Shown here: in pieces, positions 1 to 5,273 of the stretch | Layout: each line of letters begins with the position of its first letter | Numbering within the stretch: the stretch's first letter is position 1 | Origin: Clostridia bacterium | Lineage (GTDB): Bacteria > Bacillota > Clostridia > Christensenellales > Aristaeellaceae | DNA length: 8,337 bases | Direction of reading: 5' to 3' | Assembly: GCA_017537105.1 (NCBI GenBank) | Contig: JAFWBZ010000303.1 | Location: forward strand, 1-8,337 | The notes under the pieces: model-generated | Database searches by the model: none | What the model was told of the DNA's origin: nothing | The model's input: only the letters and a program-made list of their open reading frames with translations | Translations under genes and position numbers: made by a program

Positions 1-643
1 AGAACAACAGGTTTTGTTTGCCTTCTTTTTCTTCGAAAATCAGTATATAGCTACCAAAGGCCTGCTGCATGTTGCACATGATGTCCGGCAAACTGCCCTG
101 GGATTGGAGGTATTCCACAATGTCAACATAGGAGAGGTAGTTGGCATAGTAGTAATCGTCCAGGACGTGCTCGAAATCGTATTGCCGGACGACATAGTTG
201 CCGTCGACCTCGTAAGAGTGATAATAGACTCCTTCATCCCGGTTCTCTCCTCCATTGATAAAGGATTCGACCGTCTCCTCGGGAATCGGTTCCGGCGCGT
301 CCGCGGGCTGGAGCAATCGATCGCCATCCACGCGAACCAGCCCCCCGCCGCCGTACATGCGAATCGCGCCGTCGCCTTCCCGGTGGATGATGTCGCGCAT
401 GCACGCCGTCAACAGCTCTGCGCCGGTGCCGGATTCATAGTAATAGTTGTCATATGCTCTCGCATTTGTCTGTGACACTCTGCGGAAAATCGCGCTGACG
501 CTCTTGCTTTGCTCCTTGCCTTCCTGAATGGCCTCTTCCACGCCGGTACGCACGCCATACGAAAAAAAAGCGGCGGCAAGCGCAGCAGTGAGCAGCAGGA
601 GGACGACGATGCCCGACAACAGCTTCAACCGGGGGTGTTTCAT
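1..643 (-). CDS. Membrane-anchored sensor-like protein, N-terminal part (C-terminus outside window)
   Basis: An open frame runs on the minus strand from ATG at 643-641 to the window edge without a stop, giving 214 residues. A GGAGGT Shine-Dalgarno site (complement of 652-657) lies 8 bases before the ATG, and a near-consensus promoter lies upstream. After a short basic start (MKHPRLK) a single hydrophobic helix spans about residues 8-27. It is followed by a polar, probably extracytoplasmic stretch: a charged helical segment at about 30-55, then a region rich in tyrosine (NYYYES, YYHSYEV, DDYYYANYLSY). This is the layout of the input end of a one- or two-helix sensor, such as a histidine kinase, diguanylate cyclase or chemoreceptor. 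No output domain is visible, so the class cannot be decided; a secreted-domain lipid- or wall-associated protein is also possible. The frame and start are secure; the function is not. Confidence 0.8.
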   Translation of the reverse strand, partial: MKHPRLKLLSGIVVLLLLTAALAAAFFSYGVRTGVEEAIQEGKEQSKSVSAIFRRVSQTNARAYDNYYYESGTGAELLTACMRDIIHREGDGAIRMYGGGGLVRVDGDRLLQPADAPEPIPEETVESFINGGENRDEGVYYHSYEVDGNYVVRQYDFEHVLDDYYYANYLSYVDIVEYLQSQGSLPDIMCNMQQAFGSYILIFEEKEGKQNLLF

Positions 644-722
644 GGACGGCAACCTCCGTGAAAAGGGTCAAGGAGAAGGAGATGTCACGGCAAAAGCCGC
701 AGTTATCCACATCTTCCCAATT

Positions 723-751
723 ATTGTATCACAATGGATTTGCTTTGTAAA
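723..751 (-). promoter_or_regulatory. Sigma-A-type promoter for the minus-strand sensor-like gene
   Basis: Read on the minus strand, a -35 box TTTACA (751-746) and a -10 box TACAAT (728-723) are separated by exactly 17 bases. Each box differs from consensus at one position. Transcription would begin near 716, giving a leader of about 73 bases before the ATG at 643. The position directly upstream of the minus-strand gene supports the call; it is a sequence match only. Confidence 0.7.
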
Positions 752-878
752 CCAAGGAAATCGGCACAAGTGCGGCATTGTATCCCGGTCCTTGGAGACG
801 GGGAGCCCCGCCGGGAGCCGGCAAGCGAAGGATGCGGAGGAAAGCAATGCCTCGCATTCAGATGTGTGGAATTGTCTG

Positions 879-907
879 TTGACAATGGTTTTTTTCCCTG
901 TTATGAT
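879..907 (+). promoter_or_regulatory. Near-perfect promoter with extended -10, for the small membrane gene
   Basis: The -35 box is a perfect TTGACA (879-884), the spacer is 17 bases, and the -10 box TATGAT (902-907) differs from consensus at one base. A TG one base upstream of the -10 box (899-900) makes it an extended -10 promoter. It is the strongest promoter match in the window. The predicted start near 914 gives a leader of about 115 bases before the ATG at 1030. The only gene between it and the terminator at 1217-1255 is the 56-residue membrane protein, so a short monocistronic transcript of about 340 bases is inferred. Confidence 0.8.
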
Positions 908-964
908 ATATTGGAAACGGGGTTTTCCATGATCTGGAAGTCTTGGTGAAATGGCCGGAATCCC

Positions 965-997
965 AAAAGATGGCATTGAAAACCGTCTCCGATGCCA
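965..997. repeat. Left copy of an inverted repeat flanking the small membrane gene
   Basis: Bases 965-997 match the reverse complement of 1221-1253 at 29 of 33 positions, counted by hand. This includes an exact 17-base core, TGGCATTGAAAACCGTC, at 971-987. Similarity continues inward more weakly, with a 2-base offset: CCATGGAAT at 1000-1008 against CCTTGGAAT in the complement of 1212-1220. The copy is itself a hairpin: GATGGCAT (969-976) pairs with ATGCCATC (992-999) around a 15-base loop. On the minus strand this hairpin is followed by TTTT, so it has the form of an intrinsic terminator pointing left. On the plus strand it has no T-tract and would instead be a leader hairpin just upstream of the ribosome binding site. 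Confidence 0.75.
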
Positions 998-1029
998 TCC
1001 CATGGAATGGATTTAAGGAGGACAGTGCA

Positions 1030-1200
1030 ATGAGTAAAAGCGCCCTTATTGAGCTAATTGTCGGTATCATTTTACTCGGTTTGTTTTTGATTTCCTGGCT
1101 GGTATTCAAAAACATCAAAGTGTCAGACTGGATTTCACTCGCTTTGGGTGTTCTGGACCTGATCGCCTTTGCCTTTACTTTGAAAAAAGAAAAAAAGTAA
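1030..1200 (+). CDS. Small two-helix membrane protein, unknown function
   Basis: The gene encodes 56 residues from ATG at 1030, with an ideal AGGAGG site (1016-1021) 8 bases upstream, and ends in TAA. An in-frame TTG at 943 would add 29 residues but has no ribosome binding site. Two hydrophobic helices are evident, about residues 5-27 (rich in Ile/Leu, ending SWLVF) and 33-50. They are joined by a short polar turn (KNIKVSD) and followed by a lysine-rich tail, KKEKK. Both termini are therefore probably cytoplasmic. I recognise no family. The gene is about 38% GC by hand count against more than 60% in ligA, and uses AT-rich codons (tta, ttg, ata-type) unlike its neighbours. It has its own strong promoter and terminator and sits between inverted repeats. 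A small stress or envelope peptide, a holin-like protein, or a toxin-like peptide are all possible; none is shown. Confidence 0.8.
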   Translation: MSKSALIELIVGIILLGLFLISWLVFKNIKVSDWISLALGVLDLIAFAFTLKKEKK

Positions 1201-1216
1201 TTGGCATGCTGATTCC

Positions 1217-1255
1217 AAGGTGGCATTGAGGACGGTTTTCAATGCCACCTTTTTT
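1217..1255 (+). terminator. Rho-independent terminator of the small membrane gene
   Basis: A perfect 13-base-pair stem, AAGGTGGCATTGA (1217-1229) with TCAATGCCACCTT (1239-1251), encloses a 9-base loop and runs into six T residues (1250-1255). It starts 16 bases after the stop codon. This is a textbook intrinsic terminator and isolates the small gene from ligA. Confidence 0.92.
1221..1253. repeat. Right copy of the inverted repeat (within the terminator)
   Basis: This copy is the reverse complement of 965-997 with four mismatches. The exact 17-base core lies at 1231-1247. It covers most of the terminator hairpin, so the left copy is effectively a mirror image of the terminator placed upstream of the gene. 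The outward flanks of the two copies show no obvious target-site duplication. Confidence 0.75.
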
Positions 1256-1423
1256 GCTGTCGAATGGAGATAAAGAAGGAATTGCGGGATGACAGTCTGC
1301 GCATTGGACAATGACACGCAGATTCCACGGATGTGCGGAATCATTTTCCGTGTGATGTCGACCCAGAGCACCAGCTTCCGAGTTGTTCGACGCTTTGCCG
1401 ACGCACGACTGTACAGATCCCGC
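1256..1423. other. Non-coding spacer with hairpin potential before the ligA promoter
   Basis: No gene with a ribosome binding site is seen here. TCTGCG (1296-1301) pairs with CGCAGA (1317-1322), enclosing CATTG/CAATG (1302-1306 and 1309-1313), so a hairpin of about ten pairs with a three-base bulge is possible. Downstream, GATTCC/GGAATC and CACGGA/TCCGTG repeats (about 1321-1356) could form alternative stems. There is no clear promoter or T-tract attached to these structures. They may be part of a small RNA or be chance. Confidence 0.35.
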
Positions 1424-1453
1424 TTGACAATCTCTTCGGGCATGGCCTAAAAT
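1424..1453 (+). promoter_or_regulatory. Promoter for ligA and the gene after it
   Basis: A perfect -35 TTGACA (1424-1429) and a -10 TAAAAT (1448-1453) are separated by 18 bases. Transcription would start near 1460. That supports translation from the ATG at 1521 with its own ribosome binding site, rather than from the ATG at 1461, which would leave almost no leader. Confidence 0.65.
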
Positions 1454-1520
1454 AGGGACAATGGCCGGGCGGCGTTTTCGGAAGGGAATACGGGCGGAGT
1501 GCCCCGGCGGGAGGATCGAT

Positions 1521-3500
1521 ATGAATCGCATGCGGGAACTGGTGGATCGGCTGAACGAGACCGCCTATCAATACTACACGTTGGACAATCCCAGCATCTC
1601 CGACGCGGAGTGGGACCGGATGTACGACGAGCTGGTGCAGCTCGAAGCCGAGACCGGCGAACGCCTGCCGGACTCGCCCACGCGGCGGGTGGGCGGCGAG
1701 GTGCTCCAGGGGTTTGAATCCCATGCGCACATTGCCCGGCTGTGGTCGATGGGCAAGGCGCAGTCCATCGAAGCGCTGGAGGACTGGGCCAGGCGGGCGG
1801 AAAAGCTGCGCGAGGAGGCCAACGCCGGCGGCGCGGCGCTGCCGCCCATCACCTACGTGGTGGAGCACAAGTTTGACGGCCTGACCGTCAACCTGACCTA
1901 CGAGGGCGGGCGGCTGGTCCAGGCCGCCACCCGCGGCAACGGCATCGTGGGCGAGGCGATCCTGCCCCAGGTGATGACCATCCGCACCATACCGCTGGTG
2001 ATCCCCTTCACTGGACGCATGGAGGTGCACGGCGAGGGCTTCATGCGCATCTCGGTGCTGGAGAAGTACAACGAGACCGCGAAGGAGCCGCTGAAGAATC
2101 CGCGCAACGCCGCGGCCGGCGCGCTTCGGAATCTGGACCCGAACGTCACCGCGTCCCGGCGGCTGGACGCCTGCTTCTACGATGTGGGCTACATCGAAGG
2201 GCGATCCTTCCGGACCCATCACGAGATGCTGGAATTCCTGCGGGAGAACCGCTTTCCGGTCTCGTCCTGCGAGCTCGACGCGAAGTCCCTCCGGGAGGCC
2301 GTGGCCGCTGTGCATCAGATCGAGCAGGACCGGGCGAACCTGGACTACATGATCGACGGCGCGGTCATCAAGATCGACGACTACGCCACCCGGGATGCCC
2401 TGGGCTATACCGACACGTTCCCCCGCTGGGCCGTGGCCTACAAGTTCGAGGCCGAGGAGATGACCACGGTGCTCGAGGACGTGACCTGGCAGATCGGCCG
2501 CGCGGGCAAGCTGACCCCGGTGGCGCGGGTCTCCCCGGTGGAGCTGGCCGGGGCCACGGTGCGCCAGGCCACGCTGAACAACTGGCAGGACATCCAGCGC
2601 AAGCGGGTAAAGCTCGGCGCGCGGGTGTGGATTCGCCGCTCCAACGAGGTCATTCCCGAGATCATGGGCCGGGTGGAGGAATTCAATGAAGGCGAGCGGG
2701 ACGTGGTGAAGCCGGAGGTCTGTCCCAGCTGCGGCGCGGCCCTTCAGGAGCGCGGTGCGCACCTGTTCTGTCCCAACCGGGACGGCTGCAAGCCCCAGAT
2801 CGTGATGCGGCTGAGCCACTTCGCCAGCCGGGAGGCCATGGACATCGATACCTTCTCCGAAAAGACCGCCGCCCAGCTGGTGGACGCGGGCCTGGTGCAG
2901 GAGGCGGACCAGCTCTACGCCCTGACGAAGGAGCAGCTCTGCGCCCTGGACCGCTTCGGCGAGAAGAAGGCCGAGAACCTGCTGGAGGCGCTTCAGAAGA
3001 GCAAGCATTGCCGGCTGAATGCGTTCATCCACGCCATCGGCATTCCCAACATCGGCACCAAGACCGCCCGGGACCTGGCGGACCGCTTCGGCGGAATCGA
3101 TGCGCTGCGCGGGGCCAGCCGGGAGGCGCTGCTGGCCATCGACGACGTGGGGGACATCGTGGCGGACTCTATAGTGGGTTTCTTTGCCGATCCCGCCAAC
3201 GCGCGCCTGGTGGATGCGCTGCTGGCTGCGGGCGTCTGTCCTGAGTGGGAGCGGCGGGATACGTCGAACGGCGCCTTCGCCGGCATGACGGTGGTGGTCA
3301 CCGGCACGCTTGCGTCCATGGGCCGTTCGGAGGCCGAGGAGGCCATCCGCGAGGCGGGCGGCAAGGCCGCGGGCAGCGTGTCGAAGAAGACCTCCCTTGT
3401 GGTGGCGGGGGAGAGCGCCGGAAGCAAGCTGACCAAGGCCCAGGCGTTGGGCATACCGGTGATCGGCGAGTCGGAGTTTCTAAAATTGCTGGGGCGATGA
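1521..3500 (+). CDS. ligA: NAD-dependent DNA ligase LigA
   Basis: LigA seals 3'-OH/5'-phosphate nicks in duplex DNA during replication and repair, using NAD+ to adenylate an active-site lysine. The 659 residues match the usual length. Order of domains: Ia NMN-binding (about 1-65, Y18-Y19, D28, D32); adenylation domain with E115-H-K117-F-D-G, where K117 is the expected AMP acceptor; the IDGAVIKID and WAVAYKF motifs; OB fold; a four-cysteine zinc finger (C401, C404, C417, C423); helix-hairpin-helix repeats (about 495-575); and a C-terminal BRCT domain (about 585-659, from GMTVVVTGTL). The start has GGGAGG (1509-1514) six bases upstream. The usual RGDG is RGNG, and W31 stands where Escherichia coli has Y35, while the catalytic residues are kept, so the enzyme should be active. 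The next gene begins 19 bases on, in the same transcript. Confidence 0.96.
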   Translation: MNRMRELVDRLNETAYQYYTLDNPSISDAEWDRMYDELVQLEAETGERLPDSPTRRVGGEVLQGFESHAHIARLWSMGKAQSIEALEDWARRAEKLREEANAGGAALPPITYVVEHKFDGLTVNLTYEGGRLVQAATRGNGIVGEAILPQVMTIRTIPLVIPFTGRMEVHGEGFMRISVLEKYNETAKEPLKNPRNAAAGALRNLDPNVTASRRLDACFYDVGYIEGRSFRTHHEMLEFLRENRFPVSSCELDAKSLREAVAAVHQIEQDRANLDYMIDGAVIKIDDYATRDALGYTDTFPRWAVAYKFEAEEMTTVLEDVTWQIGRAGKLTPVARVSPVELAGATVRQATLNNWQDIQRKRVKLGARVWIRRSNEVIPEIMGRVEEFNEGERDVVKPEVCPSCGAALQERGAHLFCPNRDGCKPQIVMRLSHFASREAMDIDTFSEKTAAQLVDAGLVQEADQLYALTKEQLCALDRFGEKKAENLLEALQKSKHCRLNAFIHAIGIPNIGTKTARDLADRFGGIDALRGASREALLAIDDVGDIVADSIVGFFADPANARLVDALLAAGVCPEWERRDTSNGAFAGMTVVVTGTLASMGRSEAEEAIREAGGKAAGSVSKKTSLVVAGESAGSKLTKAQALGIPVIGESEFLKLLGR

Positions 3501-3519
3501 GCGCGGACGGGGGAGGAAT

Positions 3520-4179
3520 ATGAACGGCGTACATTCCGTACAGGAGCTGATCGAGCGCACGCGGGACATGCCGCTGGAAAAGATGCGCTTCTTTATCAAT
3601 GAAGACAAGCGGGAGCCTCGGTGCTTCGGCATCTACCATGACGACGCCGAGGACCGCTGGGTGGTGTACAAGAACAAGGCGGACGGTTCCCGGGCCGTGC
3701 GCTACTCCGGTCCGGACGAGGCCTATGCCGCCAACGAGCTCTGGCAGAAGATCTGCTCGGAGATCGAGCTGCGCCGGCCCAAGACCATGACTGCGGCGCA
3801 GAAGAAGCGGGCGCGCCGGGATGCGCTCATCACAGGGGGCATTGTCGCAATACTGATCGCGCTGGTGCTCGCCTTTATGGTCCACGAGTTCCGGAAGCCC
3901 AACCGGGGCTATTATCTGGTGAACGACGGCATCTATTACTGCCAGGATTCCGACTGGTACTGGTACGACGACGGAGACTGGCGGTATTACGATGCGCCGG
4001 AGGACGACAGTTGGTACGAGGGCGGCTATTACGGCGAAGAGTATCCCTATTTCGAGGACGCCGGGGACGCCTTCGAGTATTCGGATTACTATGAAGCGCC
4101 TTCGGAAGGCGATTCCGACAATTCCGGCGTCTTCGACAGCTGGGATTCCGGCGATACCGACTGGAGCAGCGACTGGTGA
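3520..4179 (+). CDS. Membrane protein with Tyr/Trp/Asp/Glu-rich C-terminal tail, unknown function
   Basis: I do not recognise the family. The 219 residues fall into three parts. Residues 1-100 are soluble and mixed-charge, ending in a basic cluster, KKRARR (95-100). A single membrane helix follows at about 103-122 (ITGGIVAILIALVLAFMV). Residues 131-219 form an extreme tail: by hand count 16 Tyr, 7 Trp and 27 Asp/Glu, with one Arg. The positive-inside rule places the N-terminus in the cytoplasm and the tail outside. In the tail, aromatic pairs recur every 8-9 residues (131, 139, 147, 156, 165), suggesting short beta-strand repeats, before a Ser/Asp/Trp-rich end. The start has GGGAGG (3511-3516) only 3 bases before the ATG, which is tight, but no better start exists upstream. 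It follows ligA by 19 bases and is closed by a terminator. No catalytic motif is visible. A surface sensor or cell-wall contact role is only a guess. Confidence 0.85.
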   Translation: MNGVHSVQELIERTRDMPLEKMRFFINEDKREPRCFGIYHDDAEDRWVVYKNKADGSRAVRYSGPDEAYAANELWQKICSEIELRRPKTMTAAQKKRARRDALITGGIVAILIALVLAFMVHEFRKPNRGYYLVNDGIYYCQDSDWYWYDDGDWRYYDAPEDDSWYEGGYYGEEYPYFEDAGDAFEYSDYYEAPSEGDSDNSGVFDSWDSGDTDWSSDW

Positions 4180-4186
4180 CCCGCGC

Positions 4187-4221
4187 GGCGGCCCATCGCG
4201 GCCGCCTTTTCTTTAATTTTT
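4187..4221 (+). terminator. Intrinsic terminator of the ligA transcript
   Basis: GGCGGCC (4187-4193) pairs with GGCCGCC (4200-4206) around a six-base loop. It is followed by a T-rich tract, TTTTCTTTAATTTTT (4207-4221). It lies 8 bases after the stop codon of the aromatic-tail protein and separates that transcript from the yicC operon. Confidence 0.88.
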
Positions 4222-4231
4222 GGGTAGGCCA

Positions 4232-4260
4232 TAGGCAAGCCTTCCGCAATGTGGTATAAT
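4232..4260 (+). promoter_or_regulatory. Extended -10 promoter of the yicC-gmk-rpoZ operon
   Basis: A perfect -10 TATAAT (4255-4260) carries a TG one base upstream (4252-4253). The -35 candidate TAGGCA (4232-4237), 17 bases away, matches consensus at four of six positions. Extended -10 promoters tolerate a weak -35. The predicted start near 4267 gives a leader of about 60 bases that includes a GC-rich inverted repeat (about 4280-4299). Confidence 0.7.
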
Positions 4261-4325
4261 TATCTTGGTATACGAGCATCCCGGGGCCTTGGCCGCGGGA
4301 AGAACCTGAAGGAGCAGACGAGACC

Positions 4326-5198
4326 ATGCTGAGCATGACCGGATATGGTCGGGCCGCCCGGGAGATCGACGGCCGGCAGATGACGATAGAGCTGAAGAGC
4401 GTCAACCACCGCTTTCTCGACCTGTCCTTTCGGATGCCGAGGACTCTGATGTTCCTGGAGGACGAGGCGCGCAAGGCCATCGGCGCGCGGCTCTCCCGGG
4501 GACACGTGGACGTCTTCATCACCTATCGAAACCTGCGCACCGATGCGAAGATCGTGACCGCGGATCGGGCGCTGTTCGACGCCTATGCGCAGGCGCTGGA
4601 CGGCCTTTCCGGCGCAGGAATGACGGACGACCGCAGCCTGATGTCCATCGCGCGGCTGCCGGACGTGCTGGTGATTTCCGAGGCGGAGGAGGACCGCGAG
4701 GCCGTGACGGCGCTGATGCTGGACGCGCTCGGCGAGGCCCTGGACCAGCTGATCGCCATGCGCACGCGCGAGGGCGAGGCGATGAAGCGGGATCTCTCGG
4801 AGAAGGTGGATGCCGTGGAGCGCATGACCGGCGAGATCGAGGCCCGCTATCCCAGGACCGTCGACGAGTACCGGGAGCGCCTCCGCGCCGCGGTGCTGGA
4901 GCTGCTGGGAGACGCGGAGGTGGACGAGTCGCGGCTTCTGACCGAGGTCGCCCTGATGGCCGACCGCTCCGCCATCGCCGAGGAGACGGTGCGGCTCAAG
5001 AGCCACGTCGAGCAGCTGAGAAAGCTGTTTGAGAGCCCGGAGCCCATCGGGCGCCGCATCGACTTCATCGTGCAGGAGCTGAACCGGGAGGTCAACACCA
5101 TCTCCTCCAAGTCCCAGGACATACCGATTACCCGGCTGGCGGTGGACATGAAGGCCGAGATCGAAAAGCTGCGGGAGCAGCTGCAAAACGTGGAATAA
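4326..5198 (+). CDS. yicC: YicC/YloC family endoribonuclease
   Basis: The 290 residues show both parts of this family. The N-terminal domain opens with MTGYGR (residues 4-9) and VNHRFLD (26-32) and contains RGHVDVFI. The C-terminal DUF1732 region holds PIGRRIDFI (240-248), QELNREVNTISSKSQD (250-265) and the ending REQLQNVE. Family members in Escherichia coli (YicC) and Bacillus subtilis (YloC) are reported as cytoplasmic oligomeric endoribonucleases that affect RNA turnover. AAGGAG (4309-4314) lies 11 bases before the ATG, a little long, but the family's N-terminus begins just before SMTGYG, which fits this start. It is the first gene of the operon, directly behind an extended -10 promoter. 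The 75 bases to gmk contain a short hairpin (CGGGC-TTG-GCCCG, 5223-5235) that is too weak to be called a terminator. Confidence 0.94.
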   Translation: MLSMTGYGRAAREIDGRQMTIELKSVNHRFLDLSFRMPRTLMFLEDEARKAIGARLSRGHVDVFITYRNLRTDAKIVTADRALFDAYAQALDGLSGAGMTDDRSLMSIARLPDVLVISEAEEDREAVTALMLDALGEALDQLIAMRTREGEAMKRDLSEKVDAVERMTGEIEARYPRTVDEYRERLRAAVLELLGDAEVDESRLLTEVALMADRSAIAEETVRLKSHVEQLRKLFESPEPIGRRIDFIVQELNREVNTISSKSQDIPITRLAVDMKAEIEKLREQLQNVE

Positions 5199-5273
5199 TC
5201 CCTTTCTTCCCAATGGGTTTTCCGGGCTTGGCCCGTTTGTCCATATACATGAGATCAAAGGAGAGGTTCAAAA

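Larger units (their letters stand above)
644..1029. other. Divergent intergenic region
   Basis: These 386 bases hold no convincing gene. They contain two outward-facing promoters (723-751 on minus, 879-907 on plus), and between them about 125 bases that I cannot assign. That stretch includes a small GC-rich inverted repeat, GCCGG-GAG-CCGGC at 810-822, with no T-tract, and a five-base inverted repeat AATGC/GCATT near 847-859. From about 908 to 1029 is the leader of the small membrane gene, which contains the hairpin 969-999 described separately. Base composition shifts to AT-rich from about 860 onward. Confidence 0.6.

Noticed and set aside
14..475. Plus-strand open frame of 153 codons at the left edge
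   Set aside because: It overlaps the minus-strand gene, which has a promoter, ribosome binding site and a membrane helix. The plus-strand frame has none of these.
943..1200. TTG start at 943 for the small membrane protein (85 residues)
   Set aside because: No ribosome binding site there, and the added residues would cross the hairpin 969-999. ATG at 1030 has an ideal AGGAGG at 8 bases.
965..1253. Insertion sequence or classical MITE
   Set aside because: Inverted repeats are present, but I see no target-site duplication, no transposase gene and no second copy in the window. The gene's promoter also lies outside the repeats. It is kept only as one possible explanation.
1000..1300. Type I toxin-antitoxin arrangement with an antisense RNA over the small membrane gene
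   Set aside because: The peptide and the left-pointing terminator would fit, but I found no convincing minus-strand promoter between 1030 and 1330.
1461..1520. Upstream ATG at 1461 for LigA
   Set aside because: It would lie almost at the predicted transcription start and has no ribosome binding site; family N-termini align from the ATG at 1521.
1341..3032. Long open frame of 563 codons on the minus strand opposite ligA
   Set aside because: It is antisense to a strongly supported ligA, is rich in His/Arg/Gly/Leu as expected from GC-rich third positions, and has no ribosome binding site or recognisable motif.
5223..5240. Terminator between yicC and gmk
   Set aside because: The stem is only five pairs with a three-base loop and a TTTGT tail, too weak to call, and the gene order suggests co-transcription.
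4260..5258. Open frame of 332 codons on the minus strand opposite yicC
   Set aside because: Antisense shadow of yicC, with composition typical of a mirrored GC-rich gene and no protein-family pattern.
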